NCBI GenBank assembly: GCA_025677825.1
Contig: JAIXMO010000002.1
Coordinates: 868,001 to 932,000 of the forward strand
DNA: 64,000 nt
Direction of reading: 5' to 3'
Source: Helicostylum pulchrum
Lineage: Eukaryota; Mucoromycota; Mucoromycetes; Mucorales; Mucoraceae
The translations under genes and the position numbers were made by a program. The notes beneath the pieces were generated by a model. The model searched no databases. It was not told where the DNA came from and saw only the letters and a list, made by a program, of their open reading frames with translations. Positions within the stretch are counted from its first letter, which is position 1, and every line of letters starts with the position of its first letter. This document shows, piece after piece, positions 1-10,424 of the stretch.

Positions 1-1903
1 CAGCAGCTGTAGCTGGTTCTTCCGGTACAGGTTCAGGCGTTTCTACCTCTTCAAGTGCCGCCTCAGCTTCTGCTTCTTCTATCACTGGATCAGGACATAC
101 TACAGCTTCGGGATGCGCAACAGGACCTAAATGGTTTATGGCTGATGGCCTATACCTTTCAGAACTATAGGTCAAATGCTCTATCCAGGACTCCATATCG
201 GCAGCCGATTTTGCTCTTAATGTCCACGACCAACGATCGACGCAGCCTAACCTAGGCTTTGTAGTTCTCCATTCCTTTGGCAGTATAGTAGGACAACCTT
301 GATTTTTCAATAAATTACGAGAAGCTGAATGAGGTTGTAACTGAAAGATCAAGTTATGATGTAAATTGGTAGAAAGAGAAGATACTTTATAGTGTGGTAC
401 AAAGATACTGGCGTCTGGTTTCGATGGATAATCTTTACCATTTCGGTACTCGTGTAAAAACCCAGCAGGAGTCAAAACATAGATGTGCTCGTGCCAATGG
501 TGCAATACTATGGATTTGCGTTCCATACGTGCGGCAAAGATAGGTTGCAGTAGAGCATGTGAGTGGTTCGGGTACTGCAGATGATCTGGGTTACGAAATG
601 CAGCGGTCTCGGATACTAAATGATCAGTATTTTGTTGACAGAAATTGAGCCAGTCGCTATCCATTTTAATGTTGTTAAATGTGTCCATAATCGACTCAAG
701 GCCTCGATCTGTACCCATTGTAGAGGTCTCACGCATACTGTAAATGTGCTGACATAAGCGTCTAAATTCTTCTACTAGTTGTTCTTCTGAGATTAGTGTT
801 TCTCGTTGAAGTCGTAATACTGTTTCGTGAATTTTGTTTTCTTGACGATATACTTTTACCATTTGTTTTACAACCCCTTACGAAAAAGAAAAATAATAAT
901 TTAAAAATTGAATACTAGAAAAAATAAGTATATATTTACCTGCATTCATTAACCATGGATCTTTTTTGTTTGAACCGTGGTACGGATGCTCATCGAAAAA
1001 CACCAACTGCCTATCCAACTGTTTTAATCGGTCCGCAGCTTCTCTCTTTAGATTCGTAAGTGTAGCAAGTGACAGTCGATCGTCCGAGCGAATTGATTTG
1101 ATCATCCATTTTAACTCACGCTTTATGTTTGCCAAAGTAGGGATAGCCTCGTTCCTTAAAAATGTAGCGAATTCTGCATGATCCTTTGTCGTATTAGCGT
1201 GATAGTCCTGCCATGCGTCACATACACCTCTCACACCTCCTTGAAATGCAAAATGGATCTGCAATGATCGCTCATCCTTATAAAATCTCCTCTTTTTACG
1301 TCTGTAAAATCTTTTGGTGCCTCGCATCTTATGATTGTATCGTTTATTGGAAGGTGATGGGAAAATCATGACGCCCTCCAGTTTCCTGTAGTTCTTAGCA
1401 ACGCGTGTTTCAACGCTGGCTAGTACCTCGAAATGGTGAAGGAGTCGCTTGGCCAGCGTGTACCATGCCTCTAATCGTTCTACTAGTAGCTGTACTGGTC
1501 GAATACCTTGCGTGGGTAGGCCCGGTAATGCATCGTCGAATAAAAAAGTTTCGAAGGCGGACGGATAGGCTTTTCGAATTCCTCTCTTGCGCGGTTTTAA
1601 CAAGACGCGGAATTTGTTGCGTTTATTATCCACTGCGAATTGAGGTGGAGGTGATAGCATCGTCGTGGAATTAGATGTTGGTGCAGGTGAAGGAAGAGGT
1701 GAACTTATGGAAGGTAAATTAAACATGGATATGGACGGGAATAATAGTTTTACAGAGGAAGGTGATCCCATTGTAGAAGGTGAAGATAACGGTATTGTTT
1801 CGTTACATTTATTAGAAGGGCCAAGAATTTTTAAAGGTAGGACAACGTTTTGATTTCTAGAACCTCGAAGCCAATGCCTTCGCGAAAGTAAAGTAGTGGA
1901 CAT
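1..1903 (-). CDS. Slm1-like F-BAR and PH domain protein, 3' end cut by the window
   Basis: Two exons are visible, 1903-940 and 876-1, joined by a GT-AG intron (939-877, phase 1); about 613 residues are seen and the stop lies outside the window. Residues about 1-120 are Ser/Pro-rich. Residues about 130-420 are helical and basic, as in the F-BAR-like domain of fungal Slm1/Slm2 proteins, with segments such as RVAKNYRKLEGVMIFP and CDAWQDYHANTTKDHAEF. Residues about 430-555 read as a PH domain, from SIVLHHWHEHIYVLTPAGF to a terminal helix WSWTLRAKSAADMESWIEHL. The visible C-terminus is Glu/Pro/Ala-rich. Known Slm proteins bind PtdIns(4,5)P2 at eisosome-associated plasma-membrane sites and act with TORC2 in stress and sphingolipid signalling; that role is inferred here. 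The ATG at 1903 is the first in frame. A paralogous family member (Rgc/Ask10 type) is the alternative. Confidence 0.85.
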
Positions 1904-3124
1904 TTTTTGGTTTGAAAGGGGGAAAAATAAAAAAAAAGAATAAAAGGAGAGTTTAAAGAGAATAGTTATAGTAGTGTTATGGGATATATAAGACCTTTTT
2001 TAATATATATAACGAATCCTTAAAAGTCATTAGCATAATTTAAAATTTACGTTACTGAATTGTCGTCATAAACAGAAATTGAGAAGGCTAGTGACTTCTG
2101 TTTTTAACGAAACATCATACCAATTCAATAGAGTTACAGGAGCATTAAAAATACTTTTATAGAAATAATCAAATCAGGAACTTTTTTTTTTGTTTACATT
2201 ATGTGCAGAAAGTGCATAAATTTTACGTTTAATATTTACCATTTCAAGACGTTACAAAAACCCACTAAAAATGGTAACTGTTTCACAAGATTTAACAAAA
2301 ATTTGAAATATTTGTTAGCTAACAAGGTCTCTATTATGCAAATGTACAGGCTAATTATAAGAAATATAAAAAAAAAAACTTTCAATTTTTAGTAAGGAAC
2401 TCGTGTTCATTTTTTTTTAAACTATTTCAAAAAGGAACCGTGAGTATCTCTGTGCGATTTTGATTTTATCAACTTTTCGGCGTACGATCTACAGGGATAA
2501 AAAAAAACTTGTCATGGTCCCCACAGAACTAAACAATGTAATGCAGTGCTACACAAAAAAAATGCACAATTTGTCCCTGTTCTACATCTTACTTTGGAGA
2601 TAAGATATGTATACAGCTTCGTATCATATTTTACACTGTAGTGTAACAAGTCAAGAGAGAAGAAAAAAAAAACGGACTGACTTACCGACAAATAAGAAAT
2701 ATACGCTGTGTACTTCCATACCTTCCATTGTTATTCAATACGTCAATTCATCGGTACTGACCGTGTATATATATTTTTAAAATAAAAGCTTTTGGAAAAA
2801 GAGAAAGAAAGAGAAAAAAAAACAGGTAGGATAATTAAAAAAAAGATCTTGTATATCATTAAACCGAAAATCCCTTTGTTTTTCTTACTAAATTTTTTTG
2901 GATCTATGGATACTTTGTTTGTCTTTTTCCCTTAACGAAACCGAAAAAAGGATCCCATTATATGACTCATGGCCAACGGGTTGGTACGTTATATTGAATC
3001 TCAGTTTCCGTTGTTGTTTTCTTTTTTCTTTTTTTTAAATGCACTTTTTTTTTTTCTAAATTTTTTTCTTCTTTTTTATCGTTAAAACTTTATTTTATTT
3101 TTCAAGTCAGTAAATCAAAATATT
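1904..3124. promoter_or_regulatory. Divergent intergenic region between the Slm1-like and ENA genes
   Basis: About 1.2 kb separates two divergently transcribed genes, so it should hold both promoters. It is very AT-rich. The 100 bases before the ATG at 3125 are strongly pyrimidine-rich (T runs with scattered C), a frequent feature just upstream of starts in this window. No convincing ORF, RNA gene or repeat was recognised. Confidence 0.5.
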
Positions 3125-6100
3125 ATGTCGACTGGTGCGTTAACACATCAACGGCCTAATGATTGGCACACCAAATCGATCGAAACAGTTGTCGAAGAAC
3201 TAAACACTTCATTAACCCAAGGTCTTTCGGAATCAGAAGTAAAAGCTCGACAATCGATATATGGATTAAACGAACTGAACGCTGATGGAGGAGCTACATG
3301 GTTTAAAATTTTACTTCGTCAATTCCAAGACGTTATGCATTTGATTTTTGTTATTCTTGGTGTTGTTTGTTATGTCATGAAAGATTATATTACAGGTTCC
3401 CTTTTAATTGTTGTTGCTATTCTCAACCTTTACCTTTCTTTTCAACAAGAATATGCTGCAGAACAAACTTTAGCTGCTTTAAGAAGTTTATCTTCTCCAA
3501 GAGCTGATGTAATTCGCGATGGCGTTGAAACTTCGGTAGATAGTAAAGAACTTGTACCAGGAGATCTGTTACTTATTAAAGAAGGCGATTCTGCTGCAGC
3601 TGACGCTCGTATCACCTACATTTCCAATCTAGAAGCTGATGAAGCTTTACTTACCGGCGAATCTATCCCCGTCCAAAAAAAATTAGTCGTTTTAGACAAA
3701 GAAGGTAACTAAAAATAGACTCTTTTTTTGAATAAAGCTAATTTTTTTTTTTGGCTAGATGAACCCCTTGGTGATCGTATCAATATGATCTACAGCTCTA
3801 CCATTATCTCTAAAGGTAGAGGTCAAGCTATTGTGACAGGTACCGGTATGCAAACTGAAATTGGTAAAGTTGCTTCCAAATTGAGTGAAGGCGATAATGG
3901 TGATCGTACTCGTCTTCAAAAGAGTATGAGTAAAATGTACTTGGTTCTTTTAATTACAGCTATTGTATCGGCTATTATTGTTTTAGCTTCCGTCAAGTTT
4001 AAGCCTGATTATGATACTGGCATGTACGCTATTACTGTTGCACTTTCCGTGTTACCAGCCGGTCTTACAACTGTCATGACCGTCACTCTCGTCTTGGGTG
4101 GCAAAGAAATGGCTAAGCAGCGCGCAGTTGTCCGTAAATTGAAATGTCTGGAGACGTTGGGTAGTGTCACCACTATTTTCTCAGATAAAACAGGTACACT
4201 GACCATGGCCAAAATGGTTGTCGTTTGGTTTTGGACTCCCAAGGAAGGATACTTTTATGTCACCCCTAACGGTCTTGCGCCTGAAGGTGAAATCTATCGT
4301 ACTTTTGATGATTTCAGTGATACTCCTTTAGCTTCTGAAAAGACAGAACGAGTTGAAAAATTACAAGGTTCTCTCTCTATTGAAACTGATCGCTTAGTTG
4401 AATGCGCTGCTCTTTGTAACATGTCTAGTATTAACAGACGTCAAATCACTATTGACGACGGTACCGATAATAAAAAGAATAACGCCGTTGCAACTCATGA
4501 AGAGCTCACTCGTCAAAAATCAAGAACGTCAGATGCTGCTGCTATTGAACTTGGCCTTGCACCCGAAGTAGATGAAACCGAGTCAGATGATTGGGTTGCT
4601 AGCGGCGCACCTACAGAAGTAGCTCTTCAAGTATTTGCTCACAAGTTTGGTAGAGGCAAGCCTCAATTAACTTCTGAAATCGGTTGGGAGTTAATTGAAG
4701 AATATCAATTTGATTCCACTATTAAACGTATGTCTACTGTTTGGTATAACCGTCCACTGGAACAAACCGTTGTGTTTACAAAAGGTGCTGCAGAGCGCAT
4801 TATCCCCTTATGTCGTAATTTACCTACTCAAGAATCTCGAGATGAAGTCATGGATCAAGTCAATAAACTCGCTTCCAAGGGTTTACGTGTAATGGCTATG
4901 GCTTATCGTGACATTAAGGGAATGGACATTAACTCGGTTATTAATTCTAGTAATGGTCGTGAAGTGGTTGAATGTGATTTGACTTTCACTGGTATCACTG
5001 GTATTTATGATCCTCCTCGCCCTGAATCTCGTCAAGCTGTAAAGGAAGCTCATCGTGCAGGCATTTCTGTACATATGCTCACGGGTGATCATGAAATTAC
5101 TGCTACTGCTATTGCTAAAGAATTAAATATTTTAAACGAAGAGACCATGTCACCTGAAGCACTTCGTGATCTTGTCATGACCGGGCCTCGATTTGATGCA
5201 CTTACTGACGACGAAATTGATGCTTTACCTCATCTTCCATTTGTCGTTGCCCGTTGTTCACCCGAAACAAAGGTCAAGATGATTCTTGCGGCTAGACGTC
5301 GTGATAACATCTCTGCTATGACCGGCGATGGTGTCAATGATTCTCCCTCATTACGTATTGCCGATGTAGGTATTGCTATGGGTAAAAACGGCAGTGACGT
5401 TGCTAAACAAGCATCTGATATTATCTTGACGGATGATAACTTTGCTACTATTATTCGTGCTATTGCTGAAGGCCGTCGTATTTATCAAAACATGCAACGT
5501 TTCTTACTTTATTTCTGGATTGCTCTTGCTGGACTTTGGGTAGTCCTTTTAATCTGTTTAGCTATTCGTGATCCTGCAGACCGTAGTGTAGCTCCTATTT
5601 CTACTATTCAAATGTTATTCTTGTATATTGCTTTTACTCCTCCCGCTGGTGTCTTGTCCATTTTACCCGCTTCTAAAACTGTCATGACTGAACCTCCTCG
5701 TCCTCCTACCGAAAGTATCTTTAATCGTGAGATTTTATTAGATCTTTTCTTTTATACTTTAATAAGTGCTGTCACTACGTTGGTCGCCTTTGTTCTTCCT
5801 CTTTATACATTTGGCCATCACGGTGTTGAAGGTGAGTCATGTGATACCACTTTTGACGAAGTAGCTTGTGAATCTCTCTACCGTGCTAGAGGTTCAACTT
5901 TGGTTACTTTGACCTTTGTTGCCTTGGTAATCATGGTTCATTGTAGATCATATAGAGATGTTGAATGGGGGCTTAAAGGACTCAAGGAGACACTTGCTAG
6001 TAAGGCTGTTACCTTTACATTTATTTTTGATATTATTTGCTTTGTTATCTTCTTTTACGTTCCCAATGTTGCAGTGGATGGTTTTAATATGATGCCTATT

Positions 6101-6235
6101 ACCTGGGAATGGGGACTTTCTTTCGCACTTAGTATCGTTACAATTGGTTATGGTGAATTTTACAAGCACATGAAGAGGAAGTATTTGAAGCCAGTTGAAG
6201 CTCATGCTTTAAGCGAGTTTATTAAAATAGATTGA
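3125..6235 (+). CDS. ENA-type P-type ATPase (Na+/K+ efflux, P-type IID)
   Basis: Two exons, 3125-3704 and 3759-6235, are joined by a 54-nt GT-AG intron (phase 1), giving 1018 residues, normal for ENA pumps. The order is right for a P-type ATPase: cation-ATPase N-terminus, first membrane pair, actuator domain with TGES near residue 178, phosphorylation motif DKTGTLT near 336, nucleotide-binding domain, hinge TGDGVND near 714, then six C-terminal membrane helices. The intron joins VVLDKE to DEPLGDRINMIYSSTII, a conserved region of IID pumps, which supports the junction. In fungi these plasma- or endomembrane pumps expel Na+ (and K+) at high salt or alkaline pH. Ca2+-ATPases share the core motifs, but overall similarity, notably the segment ITWEWGLSFALSIVTIGYGE, points to the ENA group. 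Assignment comes from recalled family features, not a search. Confidence 0.93.
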
Positions 6236-6643
6236 TATCGTTTCCCTTTATTTATTAAATCTTGCCCACTTTTTTTTTGGTCAAAATACCCTACTCCAAA
6301 AATAATTACTTTTTACTTTTTTTGTATGACTTTTTTTTTCAAAACTTCAAAATGGACATTTTTTGGATGATTGTTTTTTCAAAGCTTCGAAGTAAGAGTT
6401 TTTATTTAATTTTGTTTCTTTAACCATTAATTTCTCACTACTATAATCATCATAAGGTTGTAGTTGGAAAATCGGAATGTGACAGCTACAGTTATCTCTG
6501 AGATATTATAAAATCGCGGCATATTACATACCAACATCAGCTACAAGAAGAAAATGACTTTTTTTTTTTGATATCCAACAATAGGCATAGTTATAAGAAA
6601 AAAAGAAATATCTAGAAAAATACCTTTTTATTTTTATTGCTAT
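6236..6643. other. Convergent 3' intergenic region
   Basis: This short AT-rich spacer lies between the convergent ends of the ENA gene and the unknown membrane-protein gene. It contains T-rich stretches and AATAAA-like words suitable for 3'-end formation on both strands. No gene is seen. Confidence 0.4.
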
Positions 6644-8003
6644 TTACATTACAGGAATGAACCTCCGTATTATTCTAAATGTATCGTATTCACGACGGAA
6701 ATCTGTAACAGTAGTAATGAAATCTTGTTCCATTGCATTAATAGAAATTTGATAAGTCCTCCGCACATTTTCAAACGAACTTGAGAACTCGACATACGTA
6801 TCCCACGTAAGTATTAAATCAGTCATAATATTAGATCCTGCGCATAAGGATTTGTTAACACTTGCATAGGTAGCTGGTTGTAATCCGTTTTCTCTCCTTT
6901 GCAACCTTTGGTTTAATCGTGCAATCGATAAACTGACATCCCATCGAAAACAGTCTACAATATCAATTGTTTTAAGTATAGTATACGCAACTTCGAATTC
7001 CTCAAACGACCTTTGATAATTAATATACTGATCTGTCATCTCCGTGCAAGCCATTTGTACTTCTTCAATGATTTTTTTTTTGCTTTTAGGTGACACACCG
7101 CCCAGCAATATGTGCTAATTAAATAAATCCACATACACATGTGCTGTCAAATTTCTAAATGCTCGGTGGATCAAATCCATTTCGATTCTTAGCTCATTTA
7201 CCTGTAACAAGGACAGTCGGGGTAAGTCGATAAAAAAAATGCCCAAAATCTTCTCTATTTTGTCTATTAAATCCAAGGAACATCCATCTAAGATCTCTTT
7301 CTTCGCCAGTATATGCAACATGTGTGTCCTCTGTGGAAGTATCAATGCTCAAGAGTTCGTTCAAATCATATCTTGCAATGATTTCATCCGCATAATCTGA
7401 AGTTGTTAAGTGACGCAACATAAAACCACAAACAAATAAGTTTCTTGACGAACAAAGTGCACGAAGAATTGACATAGGGGCCTCCTCAAACTCATTTGGA
7501 CCATCAGCCACTATCTTTATACCAAAATACGTCGATATAATTAACGTAATTGATCTTGCTACTATTACAGCATTTTGTTCATCTAAGTGATAACACATGT
7601 ATCTTAACAACTCCTTTAATCTAGTTTCTCTATCAACCGAAAACAATTCCACCAGGATATTTTGTGAAAGTCTTTTTACGGTTTGTTGTTGAAATAATAA
7701 ACTTGCTCTATTTCCTAGAAGGCAAACCAATGGACGAAATCTGTTACGGCGGACCCACATTTGAAGTCTGTCAAGGTATGTTTCAAATATTCTAGCGTCT
7801 CCTTCTCGATGGAAAAAAAACCTGTCGGTGATTTGTACATGATCGTATTCTATCATATCAGGTAGCCCAGTCTCTCCAAGTATTTCAGGAACAGGTAAAG
7901 GCCCATTTCTGCGACAGTTTGCTCTTATAATAAACGGACAAGAAGCGTATAAACAAATCCAAAAGATCCAAAGCACAGAAATCAAAAATAGGGTGAAAAT
8001 CAT
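6644..8003 (-). CDS. Unknown membrane-anchored protein, probable homopolymer frameshift
   Basis: The family is not recognised. The first frame starts at ATG 8003 with a strongly hydrophobic segment, MIFTLFLISVLWIFWICLYA, that looks like a signal anchor. A mainly helical region follows to about residue 250. The open frame then ends soon after a run of eight A on the + strand (7232-7239). Removing one base of this run would carry translation into the next frame, which reaches a good donor at 7201, an 87-nt intron (7201-7115) and a final exon 7114-6644 in matching phase. The joined product would be about 423 residues. The last exon is helical with regularly spaced aromatic residues and no recognised motif. 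Either the assembly has one extra base or the gene is broken; the sequence alone cannot decide. An extra intron was considered but no good donor fits. Confidence 0.55.
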
Positions 8004-9301
8004 TGATAACTATAAAGAAAAAAAGGGAAAATCTTAATGCTCGAGAACAAAGGACATTCTTTTTATACTTGACGATAAACTATGAGGGCCAATTTATTAT
8101 TATTATTCATCTATCGCACAAAGAAAAAAAAGAACGCAAACGCCTTTTTGGTTACTTTCATCTAAAATATGCTTCATTGTACTCTTATTAAAGTGCATAT
8201 TTAAATATAATCTGTAGTACGATACCCCTATCTTTTCTTTTCTTTTTTTCCTATAATAAATGTCCAATTTTTTTATAGTTATTAATATTCCCTATTGTCT
8301 TTTTCTTTCATCCTTCGCCAACCGATAAATATAATCAGTACTGAAGCGCCACGAAGAAACTATTCATAAGTATAAATATCATCAGTACAAGAAGAAAAGC
8401 CATACAATATATTATTTATATACGTACAAAATATAAAAAGACCAGCAGCTAAAGTATATGTATCATTTACCGTGTATAGTTATAAGAGAAAATGCTTCGA
8501 GAAAGAAAAAAGAAAAAAAGGGGACACCATTTTGGTTTATTTATATTTAATTGTGATTCATTATTGTGATCAGTTACGTATTGTATAAAAAAAAAGTCCT
8601 TCAAAAAGAGCCATTTTCAAATGGAAAACAGTATTTTGAATATGCTCAAACGTTTCGGTAGAGCTTGTAATGTCATTGTTGGAACTGGAGTAACCTAGAG
8701 AGTAGAACCTGAATACAACAACAACGATGGGTTACACTTACTGGTAAAAGCATTTTATGTGAGGTACAGTAATGGCTCTATTTAGGGGTAACCTGATTTA
8801 AGGTTAGGATCAATTTAAGGGTGGATTTCTTCCACATTTCGGGCACTCTTAAATAAAGCCGCTACTGTATAGCGGAAGCTTAACTCATAGAAGCGGGCGT
8901 ACATAAAAAATAAAGCTTTCAAAATAATGTTTACACCCATTTTGAAACATTGCGCTTAATTCCCTGAAGATCAAATTCTAAGTAATTATAGAAATTTAAC
9001 ACAGCTTTCTTTGGGTAGATAACTACGTTATATATTACCACAACTACTGAGAAAAAAAAAGCCATGCGATAGCATGTGAAGTGTCGGTTTAACGGCAAAG
9101 GACTCGAAACCAACATACAGTACTACAATCCGAAATATGAATAAAATCCGAGGTATATTTCGGCAGTACAGCTTACCGAAGCGTTACACGATAAACTGTG
9201 TCTGTTTAGTCATGAGCAAAAAAAAATGAATGGAATGTTAAATTAGGTTTATTGAGGTAAAGTGTAAAAGAGTGCTAAGTAGAGTGATTAAATGAATGAG
9301 A
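8004..9301. other. Intergenic region without recognised genes
   Basis: About 1.3 kb upstream of the unknown membrane-protein gene. It is AT-rich with short A/T runs. A small hairpin, CCGCTA-ctgta-TAGCGG, lies near 8851-8867. Reading frames here are short, lack family resemblance and show no convincing splice structure. Confidence 0.4.
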
Positions 9302-9547
9302 TTAAGCAATAAGTTTGAAAAGAACTGGAGTATATTGGTACATTGTAATAACGGAAAGAGAAACAATGCTTAAAACGATGGTGTCTACATGTAAAAAAGA
9401 TGATGAGAAAGAGCGAAACAAATATATAAAGAAAAAAAACTTACTGAACAAAGCCTTCTCCCAAGGTTCCAACATATAAAGAGCGGTTTGAAGCTCATAT
9501 TGATAAAGTTTGGTTGATAAGAAGCTAGACTTATGCTTTGACTCCAT
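9302..9547 (-). CDS. Serine palmitoyltransferase small subunit (ssSPT/SPTSSA-like)
   Basis: A two-exon mini-gene encodes 61 residues. Exon 1 is 9547-9445 and exon 2 is 9384-9302, joined by a 60-nt GT-AG intron (phase 1). Exon 1 contains YQYELQTALYMLEPWEKALF, closely matching the conserved core of animal SPTSSA (tyrosine pair, then TALYMLEPWE). Exon 2 supplies the continuation NTIVLSIVSLSVITMYQYTP, a single hydrophobic span, and a short C-terminus. Such subunits sit in the ER membrane and stimulate serine palmitoyltransferase, the first step of sphingolipid synthesis, and can tune its acyl-CoA preference. Unspliced translation runs through the intron into a poly-Phe stretch, which hides the gene. 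The match is strong for so short a protein; enzyme activation is inferred from the family. Confidence 0.88.
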   Translation of the reverse strand: MESKHKSSFLSTKLYQYELQTALYMLEPWEKALFSKFFFFIYLFRSFSSSFLHVDTIVLSIVSLSVITMYQYTPVLFKLIA

Positions 9548-10424
9548 TTTTTTTAGCGGTGTGTGTAAGAAGATATACGAAGAGAGAGGGTGGACAAGAA
9601 TACTTTTTTTTTTTTTTTCGTCTTTCCGAATGCGAGGTTTACCCGAAAGCAGTCCAAAGTTCCCCTTTTAATTTGTCCATCCTTCGAACGAATACTTGTA
9701 AGCGACTTTGATCTTGATTAATACAAAAAAGTTCTTTTATTAACTAGTACTTTAAAAGCATACATGCAAAACTATTTGAGTCCCCAAAATATAACAGTTT
9801 TCCTACAATAACCTATGATTTTATTTCCGTAATATCCCAGGACAACAATAGACCTTTTGATTCATGATTAATGCACCTATTTATACGCCGATACAATTTT
9901 GTATCAATCGAAAGGATCAACGTCTCTTTGGAAACAATATTTTAACATTTAACTTACATATTATTTTGGTTTGTTTATTGTTTTTCTTTCTTTTATGCTC
10001 GTGCAAACGGGTACGGTTCTTCTTAGAGCGACTGCCTTCCATAAGGGTATATGTGTGAAAAGTCATACCCAATACTTTTTCTTTTCGTTCAAGAAATAGT
10101 GTCCTTGTTGTAAGGCTTGCAATAGAAATCACATATAGCTTGTTTTCTGGTAATACTTAATGACTATAAATCAGAAATGCAAAATGAAGAGGATAAACTA
10201 AGGTTATGAGGCCAGAGTGGCAAACGAAAAATCTCATTTAATAAACAAGTCAGCAAATGATTATTTGAACGGAAGGTACTATTAACAGTTAGCTTATATG
10301 GTGTTACTGATTATGTTTTTATTAGATTATAATGAACTGGTTTTTATTTTTTATAAACTAGCCCCTGTACACACTATCAATTTCTAAATATGTATTGATA
10401 GTTTTTTTTTAAAAAATTTGTTAA
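9548..10424. other. Intergenic region with a short motif shared with 62 kb
   Basis: No gene is recognised. It begins with the upstream region of the SPT small-subunit gene, including a T-run of about 17 near 9605-9620. At 10001-10020 it carries GTGCAAACGGGTACGGTTCT, which recurs with two differences at 62016-62035. Confidence 0.4.

Noticed and set aside
966..1853. Plus-strand frames opposite the Slm1-like exon
   Set aside because: They lie antisense to a conserved coding exon and show no family resemblance.
7115..7345. A separate small gene from the overlapping minus frame
   Set aside because: It lacks an ATG in a suitable place and fits better as the frameshifted continuation of the unknown membrane-protein gene.
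8835..8900. Small hairpin as a transcription terminator or snoRNA
   Set aside because: A six-base stem with a five-base loop is common by chance and no C/D or H/ACA boxes are placed correctly.
8931..9116. 61-codon minus-strand frame
   Set aside because: No family resemblance, ordinary chance length in AT-rich DNA.
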